Below, in pieces: positions 49,801-59,314 of a stretch of DNA of 64,000 bases. The position numbers were made by a program, and so were the translations under genes. Within the stretch, counting starts at the first letter, position 1; each line of letters starts with the position of its first letter. This DNA comes from Cannabis sativa (taxonomy: Eukaryota > Streptophyta > Magnoliopsida > Rosales > Cannabaceae): NCBI RefSeq assembly GCF_029168945.1, contig NC_083604.1, positions 6,874,812 to 6,938,811 on the forward strand, read 5' to 3'. A model generated the notes under the pieces. It saw nothing but the letters and a program-made list of their open reading frames with translations. It was not told the origin of the DNA and ran no database searches.

Positions 49801-50268
49801 CATAAAATGTTATCTATATTTATCCAACCAATTGGGTGTGGTGTGGTATTGTTGAGAGATGGTTGGAAGTGTAGAATTTAATCACAATAGAGTAACTAGT
49901 GACAATAACTTAACTTGATGATAATGGTTGAGAGCAAAACGGATTGAATCTCCTTCCCCCACTCTCACCATGAACCCTTCCTAGAGCAGAAAGATAAAAA
50001 GAATTAATATGATTATAGCTTCTACTCTAATCTTGTGCGTGTACTGTTAGTTATAGGAATAATGTAGTGGTGCTATATCTCTCCTCATATAAAGGAGGTT
50101 CCAAGTTCGAATTCTAATCATCTGCATATACTTCCATTTCTGCAATAGTATTTAAGTTGCTGAATTTTGAATCTCCACCATATACAGGCATGTCATACGA
50201 AAGCAGAGTACGAGGAGTATGGCGCGAGCATATGTCGAACCAATCCCGTCTTCAAGGGAATGTATTGA
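46812..50268 (+). CDS. ARP3: Actin-related protein 3 (Arp2/3 complex)
   Basis: Nine coding exons: 46812-46861, 47036-47495, 48137-48283, 48489-48581, 48725-48844, 48933-49043, 49428-49553, 49640-49738 and 50188-50268. They give 428 residues, as in plant ARP3 (about 427). The actin fold signatures are present: the phosphate-1 loop [17 protein letters not shown] at the start (split by intron 1), [12 protein letters not shown] for the second phosphate loop, and [11 protein letters not shown] for the adenosine region. ARP3-specific parts include [12 protein letters not shown] and the C-terminal [21 protein letters not shown]3 pairs with ARP2 to start branched actin filaments; in Arabidopsis its loss distorts trichomes and epidermal cells. 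The start matches the usual plant N-terminus (MDP/MDA...[10 protein letters not shown]). All junctions are in phase; nothing looks damaged. Confidence 0.96.
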
Positions 50269-51161
50269 TGCAAAAAAAAAAAAAAATCAATTTGACTGGC
50301 ATTTCCTAATAAGGTCATCTTAAGGACTGCCTTGTCAGTTCCATCTCATGAGGCATGACCTTTTACTTCACATCCTGATGTTTCCTTGGCTTCATCATGT
50401 GTATGCATGCACCATGCATATGCTTGTGAGAGAGGTGGTGTACAATATAGTGATTTATTCCATTTGTAAGAAAACTGGATTTCCATTCATTAATTTCTTA
50501 GGAAGTTGCAGATGACCCAGAAGCCAATATAGGAAGTGGACCAATAATGTTTCTGGCATGGCAAGTACATGTGGCCCTTGGAGGATCAAGATGAGAATCA
50601 TTATCCAAGTAAAGGTGTTTTTTTTGGGGGGCTGAATTGCATTTTTGGTGTTTTAGTTTAGCCATAGAAGAATGTTAAAATTATTCTTAATCTTTTTGAT
50701 AGTTGACAATTAAGCTCGATTCATTGTACTTGTATTATTATGTTTGAGTTAGGAAATATGTTTGGTACAGTTTCTGCAGAACTCGTATTCATGGAAAGAT
50801 GTTAGTGAAATTACTTTTGTTTTTTTCATTATAGATTTGTGTCCCCATCAATCATCTGATGATGCAATGGAGTATGAAAAGGATTGCCAATAATAATTTG
50901 AGGAACAATAAATTTTAGTTTTATCGAAAAACCTCTTTCATGTTCGAACAAGAAATATCCATACATATATAGATTATGCAAGTTAGTGGTATTTCAAATC
51001 TGGCTGGTTAAATGTCAATTTACAATATGTTGTCTTATAAATTATAAGAACACCAAGTCACCTTTTCATTTATGGCACATCACATTGTTTTCAATTGGTA
51101 TGCCAACGAACTCAAATGTGCAATTATATTGTACCAATATTAAATATATATATTTCTTTTT

Positions 51162-51474
51162 AATAATTTGCGGCGAAATTATTTTAATTTTTATATATTT
51201 AATTTTTTTATGGCAATTTTTTTTTAATTTTTTTTTTATATAAATTTAAAGTGTCAGTTAGATATTACTGTTAAATATAAATTGGATTACTACTGTATTG
51301 ATTTTGAAGTTTTAATACACAAGTGTATACAGTGGTCATCTAGTTAATATTTAACGACAATATTTAATTGGCCTATTAAATTTGCAAAAAAAAAAAAAAC
51401 TTAAGGGAGTTTTGTTCCTAAAACAAATAAGAGAGTTAAGTGTATAAAAATTAAAAAATTCGCTGTACATTATT
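51162..51474. mobile_element. Imperfect inverted-repeat (MITE-like) element
   Basis: The left end AATAATTTGCGGCGAAATTA matches, inverted, the right end ending TTCGCTGTACATTATT, over about 40 bases with mismatches. A further inverted pair occurs inside. The TAATTTGCGGC start resembles the foldback element at 45401. Target duplication is unclear. Confidence 0.5.
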
Positions 51475-52340
51475 CATTTTTTGTTTTTAAAAAAATAGAT
51501 TTAAATTTTCTGTCAAAAAGTTATATTCAAATATTTGTCTATCAAAGTATCAAAAAGATATTTGTCTATCCAACAAAAATATTCAAAGTAGAGAGTTGAT
51601 TGCTAATTAGTAATTACCAATGTGATCATCCTATTTGTTCAAATAAAAAATGCAAATCTTGTGTTAGGTACTTTTCTCATGTGACTGCTATTTCAATTCA
51701 AGTTATGATATATGAAATGAAAACGATGGTAAATTTACTATTTTACCCTTTTTCTTGAAAGCAAATAATAATTTAATGAAAAATCTCATTTTTAAAAACA
51801 TGAGTATGAAGAGTAAACAGAACACCAACATAACATAAGAACAACTGAACAAGAACAAAGGTCAATGTTAGCAGTTGAAACCTGAAAAGGAAAGCTTATC
51901 TTTTTATGTTGCGTTACTTACAACAAGGCATTGTAACATAACCCCATTTTCTCTGCAATGAAAACAGGAAAATTCTATTACAATTGAGACTATATGACAT
52001 AATATATACATATATATCATATGGGTTTCAGCTCAGTTCACTGTACCAATACCTGAACAGTAGATAAATAATACAAGTAGATAAAGAACAGTACTTTACT
52101 GTTTGTTTTGTTGTTGTTGTTGATCAACCAAATTAAAGTTGCTTCTAATTCGTTTCTCAGACCACAACACAAGACAAAAACCAAAACAAAACGACAGTAA
52201 GACTACTTACCTAAAGCAAATCAAGAATAAAATCCAATCCAACCTGATCTTGTGTTTATCTTTATTTTTTGTTTTTTCTTGCTTGCTAAGTTATGGATTT
52301 GATACAGTCTCCAACTCCAATGCTCGTAAAGTGTCGGTTG

Positions 52341-52939
52341 GTAAGTGGGTCTCTGTAATTTTCCTTGCTTTGTGGGGTTGATGGGCTCAGATTATCGATT
52401 TGGGTTTTGGATTTTATTTGGATTGATAATGTTTTACGATGTGAGGGATGTTGAATATGTGTGTTATTTTCCCAGTATTGTGAAATGGAATTGATTATTT
52501 TCTTTCTTTTTCTTTTCTCGTTTCTTCTTCTGGTGTGGTCGTGATTCTGACTTTTTGTGGTTTAATTTTAAGGATGTATTGATTTTTGGTAGAGAGGTAA
52601 ATTGTTGATGTGGGTGTGGGAAAATTTTGAATTTCATGCACTTATTAAGTAAGTTACAGAAAAAACGGCAAAAAGGTCATATTTATTGAAGTAATATCAG
52701 ATCTTTGAAGTTCATGTGCATATTAACTAGATTTTGATTATTGTCCATTTCTTTAGCTGTTTCTTGTTTTGGTCTTAAGTGGAATTTTGTGAATGTCCGA
52801 CATTATCATCTCTCAATGAGTAGAGCCATGTAAACTTTACAGATTTTGTGTTCATATACTTGTTTTGTTCTTGCTTATGTTGTATCATATATATGGAGTT
52901 TTTATTTATTATTCTTTATTTTCATCTCACTTTTTTCAG
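52341..52939 (+). other. 5'-UTR intron of the RRM gene
   Basis: Donor GGTTG|GTAAGTGG at 52341 and acceptor TTTTTTCAG at 52939, 14 bases before the start codon. The interior is T-rich. This is inferred from splice signals only. Confidence 0.6.
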
Positions 52940-52944
52940 TCTTA

Positions 52945-52953
52945 ATGGGCTGA
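52945..52953 (+). promoter_or_regulatory. Minimal two-codon upstream ORF
   Basis: ATG GGC TGA ends exactly where the main ATG (52954) begins. If the intron is spliced as predicted, this start-stop unit would lie in every mature leader and could lower translation of the RRM protein. Confidence 0.5.
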
Positions 52954-54861
52954 ATGAGTGAAGAGCAAATGGATTTCGAAGACGAGGAGTATGGAGGACT
53001 TCAAAAGCTCCAGTATCAGGGTAATAGTGGAGCTATATCTGCTCTTGCAGATGAAGAACCAATGGGAGAAGATGATGAATATGATGATCTCTATAATGAT
53101 GTTAACATTGGAGATGGTTTCATGCAGTTGCACCAGTCTGAGGCACCACTTCCTCCTGGCGGTGTCAACAATGGAGGGCTCCAAGCTCAGAAGACTAATT
53201 TTCTATTACCAAGAGACGAAACTGGGGTATCTCGTGAACCGAATATTCCTGGTGTTTCAACAGATGGAAAATATCCTAGTACAAGTTCTCAAATTCCTGG
53301 CCAAAAGGAGGGACTTGCAGTTGATAATAAATCAAAAGTTGGTTTCATGTTGTACCCGAATGGAGCTGCTTCAGTCTCAGAAAAGGGAAGAATTATGGGG
53401 TCTAATGGATCTTTGATACAACATGGTGCAGGAGTTGATTCATCTGTTATTCCTGTAAAAGTTGCAAATGAGCATGTATTGTCACTGAATTCTGGAAATA
53501 CCGCTAATCAAACCAATGTGGATTTAAGCGTTAAACACCCTGCGGTTAATGAAAATCTGATAAGGCCACCAATGGAGAATGGTTCAACTATGCTGTTTGT
53601 TGGGGAACTAAATTGGTGGACAACTGATGCTGAACTTGAAAATGTTTTATCTCAATATGGAAGAGTAAAGGAAATTAAGTTTTTTGATGAAAGAGCCAGT
53701 GGCAAATCAAAAGGATATTGTCAAGTTGAGTTTCATGATTCATCAGCAGCTACTGCATGCAAGGAAGGAATGCATGGTCAAGTTTTCAATGGAAGAGCTT
53801 GTGTTGTGGCATTTGCTACTTCACAAACACTTCAACAGATGGGAGCTGCTTATACAAGCAAGAATCAAGTCCAGAATCAGTCTCAACTTCCCCAGGGGCA
53901 GGGAAGAAGGCCTGTCAGTGATGGTGTTGGAAGAGGTGGCAATCAGAACCATCAAAGTGGAGATGGAGGGAGGAATTTCGGAAGGGGTGGATGGGGACGA
54001 GGTGGGCAAGGAATACTCAACAGAGGAGGTGGTGGGGTAATGAGGGGAAGGGGAGGAGGGGCTATGGGTGCTAAGAACATGGTTGGACTTGGGAGCAATG
54101 CTGGTGGAGTAGGTGGATATGGGCAGGGTCTTGGAGGACATGCTTTCGGGGGTCCTGCTGGTGGAATGATGAATCCACAGGCCATGATGGGTTTTGGATT
54201 TGATCAGTCATGTATGAGTAGAGGAGGTGGTTATGGGGGATTTCCAGGACATGCTTACCCTGGAATGCTTTCTTCATTTCCAGGAGTTAACACAATGGGA
54301 CTAGGTGCAGTGGCTCCACATGTAAACCCAGCCTTCTTTGGCAGGGGTATGACAAATAATGGAATGGGTATGATGGGTTCTCCTTTCATGGATGGGCATC
54401 ATGCAGGGATGTGGAATGAGACTAGCATGGGTGGATGGGGAGGAGACGAACAAGTTCGAAGGAGCAAGGAAGCAAGCTATGGTGGTGGTGGTGGTGGTGA
54501 TGATGGTGCTTCTGAGTATGGGTATGGAGAAGCAAACCATGAAAAAGGAGTAAGATCAAGTGTTGCTTCTAGGGAAAGGGAGCGGGGATCTGATCGTGAG
54601 CGGAGGCATCATGAAGAAAGAGACCAGGACTGGGACAGACCTGAAAAGGAGCAGCGGGAGCATGGATACAGAGAAGAGAAAGATGGGTACAACCGAGATC
54701 ATCGTCGAAGAGAACATGACTTGGATAATGACGATGACTGGGACAAAGGGCGGTCTTCATCTAGACCTCGTAGTAGGTCAAGAGTAATGCCAGAAGATCA
54801 TCAACGGTCTCGCTCAAGAGATGTTGATTATGGAAAGAGGAGACGTTTGCCATCAGAGTAA
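52954..54861 (+). CDS. RRM protein with Gly-rich and RS/RE tail, CFIm large-subunit-like
   Basis: A single coding exon of 635 codons. Residues 1-60 are acidic (EDEEYGG, DDEYDDLYNDVN). The RRM is at about 210-290, with RNP2 LFVGEL (213-218) and RNP1 KSKGYCQVEF (251-260). About 320-500 is rich in Gly, Met and Arg (RGG-type). The C-terminal 110 residues are charged, with RE/RD repeats and RSRSR motifs. Domain order resembles the large subunit (CPSF6/CFIm68 type) of cleavage factor Im, which helps choose poly(A) sites; plant versions lack the long proline region of animals. It could instead be another nuclear RRM-RS protein. It lies about 2.7 kb downstream of ARP3, in the same direction. Nothing suggests decay, and long frames on the other strand here are shadows of its biased composition. 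Confidence 0.88.
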   Translation: MSEEQMDFEDEEYGGLQKLQYQGNSGAISALADEEPMGEDDEYDDLYNDVNIGDGFMQLHQSEAPLPPGGVNNGGLQAQKTNFLLPRDETGVSREPNIPGVSTDGKYPSTSSQIPGQKEGLAVDNKSKVGFMLYPNGAASVSEKGRIMGSNGSLIQHGAGVDSSVIPVKVANEHVLSLNSGNTANQTNVDLSVKHPAVNENLIRPPMENGSTMLFVGELNWWTTDAELENVLSQYGRVKEIKFFDERASGKSKGYCQVEFHDSSAATACKEGMHGQVFNGRACVVAFATSQTLQQMGAAYTSKNQVQNQSQLPQGQGRRPVSDGVGRGGNQNHQSGDGGRNFGRGGWGRGGQGILNRGGGGVMRGRGGGAMGAKNMVGLGSNAGGVGGYGQGLGGHAFGGPAGGMMNPQAMMGFGFDQSCMSRGGGYGGFPGHAYPGMLSSFPGVNTMGLGAVAPHVNPAFFGRGMTNNGMGMMGSPFMDGHHAGMWNETSMGGWGGDEQVRRSKEASYGGGGGGDDGASEYGYGEANHEKGVRSSVASRERERGSDRERRHHEERDQDWDRPEKEQREHGYREEKDGYNRDHRRREHDLDNDDDWDKGRSSSRPRSRSRVMPEDHQRSRSRDVDYGKRRRLPSE

Positions 54862-56990
54862 TTTGATTTTACCATGCCCACAAAATCTATGCCCTGGAAT
54901 TTGAACTGTCAATCCTTGGATATCTATGCGCGTCTACATCACTTCGGTTGGATCTTGATGGCTCCATTTCCAATGTGGCTTAGAAGTAAGTTTTACTTGG
55001 ATAGATAGGATGAAAAGATGTTTTTTTTTTTGATCTTTTTCCTACTGTTCAAATGAATTAGGTATAGCTCATATTGTGAGATAAAAACAATCAGTAAGTT
55101 TCAGTAACATATAAATGAGGATAAAGTTTGTGGGGTTTGGTTCCTAATGCCCTGCAGCTTATTCCATTTATTCAAAAACTGTTTTACCCTTTCCTCCCTT
55201 CAAGACAATTGCTTTGTTGTGCTTGTGATATTAACTCTAAAAACTTATTATGTTGAATATACTATGAGAGGTCATTTGTTTTCTGCTCTCCATTTATCTT
55301 TTCTAATTTCTGTGTTGCGGGGTTTGTTTCTTGCTCGTGTGCATAGACTGTATGGGTTAGAACTATGTGGATTGCAGGTCATGTAGATCATAGTTTTATC
55401 ACTGGAAGATTTGTTGGAACTTGTCATCCTTGATTATTGCCAAAAGATGGTTTTGACATCTATTGTGAGATATGTTAATAGTCACCTAAGGTCAAAACAC
55501 TAGAAAAAGTAAGAAAAGGAACTTCAAGTTTTATGATAAAAAGAGTCTTCATGCTTGTAAATTTATGTATAGGGTTGATTACTGGAATGCTTTTAGAGAA
55601 TTTCTCTAATATCCTTCTGATCGTAATATCCAGGGAATAGGGTGGGAGATTCTTTCTTTTAATGAATGAATCAGCCTTTGCTGATTATATGGTGGAAGAA
55701 TTATTACATGGGATGCCTTTATTTGGATTTCTCTGGTGATGGATTGGATCTGCCAAGTGTGTGTTAAGAAGCCTTTGACTGTTTTCAATTTCACCTTGTT
55801 TTTCTAAAAGACCACCTTAAAAATATGTACTAGTAGTGCTCCTGCAACACAACATCTAGAAAGACTATTTATGAGCTTGTTCATATGTGAATGAAAATTT
55901 TCTCATGTATAGTCTAGTGTAAAATGATTTGTATTAGTTTTCATATGTAACAACACTCTTTCTTGCTTTTCTTTTCCCCTTGTATTGGGCTCAACAAAGA
56001 GCTTGTAAAAGTCTTGTTCTGGATTTGTACTTCCACAAATAAGAGCCATTTCTTGCATTAAAAGGTTTGTGTCATTAATAAAAAGGCTAAATGTAAATTA
56101 TAATTTGACACAATGGGGGATATATGTAGTCTCACTTTCTCTTAATGTTCCTCCCATATTTTTGGTGTATATCTATAGTAACATGAGGTGTAGTTGAGTT
56201 AAGGGGTCAAGAGTTATGAGTTGTAGTTTCTCTGTAAATTTAGAAGACTGAAATGAATATTTTCTCCTTAATGGAAGTTTGCATAGGAGCTACACACTAA
56301 AAGCCTTGCCTTGTCTCTGGTTGATAAAGAAATGAAGAAAGGTCTCTCTTTTTGTTTTTTTTTGGTCTTTAATTTCCTCATGTAGACAAGGGTGATGAAA
56401 TAGAAATAGAGAATTTAAATGAAATGTAAGTTTCACACATTTGGCCAAAGAATTTCAGCCTTTCAATCTTTGATATTAGTCATGGCAAAAAGGCTGGATT
56501 TAACTGGTTTGGTATTCCTCTCTTTTTAATGCAAACTTGTTACATTACCACCTTGTTTTGTTGGCCATTGTGACCCTTTTATTTATAGGATAGTTTAAAC
56601 TTGTTCAAATGCCTTTGGTGAATATTTCGTCTTACAAAGTTATTTGAATCTAAAACTTCTTTGCTGGTATCTTTTTACAAGGACATGAACTTTGAATTTG
56701 TGTTATTTAACCATATTGGATTATGGAATATTTCATCACATAACATGATTATATTTCATGACAGTAATCAAATTCATGTGTACGTAGCCAGCTGCTGATG
56801 ACATTAGACAAAATTGTAGAAATGTTTCACTATTGAGTAAAAGTCATATAATGTTTTTGAGAGACTAGTAATTATGAACAAATTTTCAGAGATTACAGTA
56901 AATATTAGATGATCTCAAGAGTTAAAAAAAAAAAGTATAGGTATGAGTAATATTTGCATGTGAATGTGCAAAATGTATATAAAGTTTTGC
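54862..56990. other. Intergenic region between RRM and AGP-like genes
   Basis: It must hold the 3' UTRs of two convergent genes. The rest is AT-rich with no coding signal or repeat that I recognise. Confidence 0.5.
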
Positions 56991-57338
56991 TTAAAATAAG
57001 AAGCCAGCAGCAGCAGCAGCAACAAGGGCAACAGCACCCGAGACAGCTGAGCCAGCGACGAGGCCAGTTGCTCCACCTGTTGGAGAAGAATCAGTAGGAG
57101 AGAATGCACCAGGAGGAACAGGTCCACCAATGGGGGCCTCAACAACATCGTCGTCGCTCTGTCCATCTCCATCCGAGTTTCCAATTTCATTGTCGTCTGA
57201 GGGTCCAGCGGCTGGGAGAGGCGCGGCTGCTGCTGCAGCACCAGTGCCACCCTTGATCATTTCGCTGTTTACATCGGCTGAAACCAGCCCGGCTAAGGCA
57301 ATAACAAGGAGAGCCATGATAACAACAGGGCGTGCCAT
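56991..57338 (-). CDS. Short arabinogalactan-type secreted protein, BCP1-like
   Basis: An intronless frame of 115 residues. It opens with a signal peptide (MARPVVIMALLVIALAGLVSA, likely cut before DVNSEM). An Ala/Pro/Gly segment follows, then an acidic middle (DDNEIGNSDGDGQSDDD). It ends in a long Ala/Val/Gly hydrophobic tail finishing GFLF, typical of a GPI-anchor signal. This layout resembles anther/pollen BCP1-type AGP-like proteins. It probably sits on the outer face of the plasma membrane or in the wall. A TATA-like string (TATAAACTC on the - strand, about 57471-57479) lies about 135 bases upstream of the ATG. The family is assigned from layout and composition, not from a strong motif. 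Confidence 0.78.
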   Translation of the reverse strand: MARPVVIMALLVIALAGLVSADVNSEMIKGGTGAAAAAAPLPAAGPSDDNEIGNSDGDGQSDDDVVEAPIGGPVPPGAFSPTDSSPTGGATGLVAGSAVSGAVALVAAAAAGFLF

Positions 57339-57733
57339 TGTGTTTCTTGTTTTCTAAGAAATAAAGCTGGTTCTCTAAGGCAGAGTAGAGAAACAGCAGA
57401 GCTGTAGTACGAGGATGATAAATGATTATTATGATTGTGTTGATTTGTAACGAGGTTTGGTGATCTTTGTGAGTTTATATTATGAACAATGAAGATATAT
57501 GAGGAGATAGACACCGCAGGCTGTGTTGCGGGCTACGAGGAATGCCGTGGGGTTAACAAGGTTTGTTAATGCTAAGTTTAGTAAATTATTATATGAGAGT
57601 CATCATTGAGTTAAATTTAGTCTTAGTACAGATGAGAAATACTAATTATATTAATCAAATTCTCCTTTATTCGACTAATTTATTCAAAGAAAATATAAAT
57701 ATGTACATATCTATTTTAAGAAAGGTTGTATGG

Positions 57734-57734
<1 letters not shown>

Positions 57735-57774
<40 letters not shown>
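57735..57774. repeat. (TTA)n microsatellite
   Basis: Thirteen perfect TTA units, about 400 bases upstream of the AGP-like start codon. Likely length-variable. Confidence 0.95.
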
Positions 57775-57775
<1 letters not shown>

Positions 57776-59111
57776 TTTGACGTGGTGAACCAGAGTCACA
57801 CATAATGCAGCAAATTATAATCGGTAGTAGAATATCTCATCGAACCTGGATAACTCATTGTCTAACTAAAGGACATGTTTTGTCAAATCATGAGCTGCAG
57901 AATTTATATCGCGGGTCACATAGGATAAAATTGGCTTCAGATATTAGACAATAAAGTTATAATAACTTCAATCAACATCCCATCACATTGAAAAAAATAC
58001 TTTTCAATTATTAATAGTTGTTGCCAACACCAAACTAAAAACCACATTTATATAAACTCAAATCTATTTTTAAAAATAATTAATAAATTCAAATTGAAAT
58101 CACAATGGTCTTGGTGAGACTTGACAATAATAAGCTATGGCCTTATCAAAATAATGAGGAAAGTGACTCTTGTCTCTTGGGAAAAAATTACTCTAGTGCT
58201 TGAATACAATTATTTGTACTATTCAGTGATTTATTTTGGTAACATTAAAGTGGTGTAGATTAATGGAAAATGGAATTTAAAAGAAATGATGTATGGGTTA
58301 AATAATAAGATCATGTAAATCAGAGACTCAATTTTGTTTTTAAATTATATAATAAATTAAAATTGAAATGACAACCATAAACATTTAACCAAATTGACAA
58401 TTAAAATTGAAGTTAAAAGAATTACTTTAGTTTTGTACTATTTAGTGACTTTTTTCACATTAATCAGAGTAAATAAAATAATAAAATAAATTTGTGGTGT
58501 ATTTTACTAGCAAATAAAAATATGGCAAAAATATAAATTAGCGGTGTATCTTTTTTCATAAATTTATAAGCTAAATGGTAATGTAAAATTAATCATTTGG
58601 AGTAGATATAATTGAATTTTCATTTTTATGGATTTTAAGTTACTTGCAAAAATATATTTTATGTGATATTCAAAAAATATATACAGGAAAAAGAGTATAA
58701 GGTATTACTTACTCTAAGGGGGTGTGAACCATGTAATATTTTTTTTCTTTAAAAAAAAAAGCATATTTTTTTGCATAAATTGTATAAAAATCTATAAATT
58801 TTAAATTTTCTCATTTACCGAAGAATCTAGAGGAAAATATAAATGTTATAGCTTTTATACAAATTGTTCAAAAATATGGTTTTTTTTTTCTTCAAAAAAA
58901 TTATTTTATGAGAAAAAATCAAGAAAAAAAGTACATAACGGTAACCAGTTACTTTAGGGTAACCAGTTACTGTGTTTGTTTTTTTGAACTTTTTTCTTGT
59001 TAAATTTTTCAATACGGTAACTTCTTTGTAAAAAAAAAAGATAATTTTGCAAACTTGTCCCTCAAAAACCATAAAAATGAAAAATCTGCAACAATCTATG
59101 TGGGTCACTCA

Positions 59112-59167
59112 GGCCCAATATTGGGTTATGACACAGAGAAGAATGAGATCCAAAGTCCAAACCCTAA
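59112..59167 (+). promoter_or_regulatory. Site II and telo-box in the CCT5 promoter
   Basis: GGCCCA (reverse of TGGGCC, site II) at 59112-59117 and AAACCCTAA (telo-box) at 59159-59167, 150-200 bases upstream of the ATG. This pair is common in plant promoters of ribosomal and growth-linked genes and fits a chaperonin subunit. Confidence 0.6.
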
Positions 59168-59314
59168 CCGAAAAGCGGAGGGAGGGAGTTAGGGCTTATG
59201 AAGAGGGAAGGGTGATGAGACAGTGTAGTAAATCAGAGTGAACCGAACCAGCGTTACCGGAAGAATTCTCTCAAAGCTTCCACAGAGTAGTGGGAGAGCT
59301 GGAACCCAATACCC

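Larger units (their letters stand above)
50269..52953. other. ARP3 3' region, intergenic repeat, RRM-gene leader
   Basis: The ARP3 3' UTR lies in the first few hundred bases. An inverted-repeat element is at 51162-51474. From about 52.1 kb the leader of the RRM gene begins, with a 5'-UTR intron at 52341-52939. Confidence 0.5.
57339..59314. other. Divergent intergenic region, AGP-like and CCT5 promoters
   Basis: The two genes face away from each other. The stretch holds a TTA microsatellite (57735-57774), AT-rich DNA from 57.8 to 58.9 kb, paired GTAACCAGTTAC palindromes (58941-58970), and the CCT5 proximal promoter. Confidence 0.6.

Noticed and set aside
49373..49830. A roughly 24 bp duplicate (ATCTATATTTATCCAACCAA) in two ARP3 introns
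   Set aside because: A short isolated match with no wider similarity; I cannot attach meaning to it.
53821..54185. Long - strand frames opposite the RRM gene
   Set aside because: They arise from the biased Gly codons of the true gene and resemble no protein.
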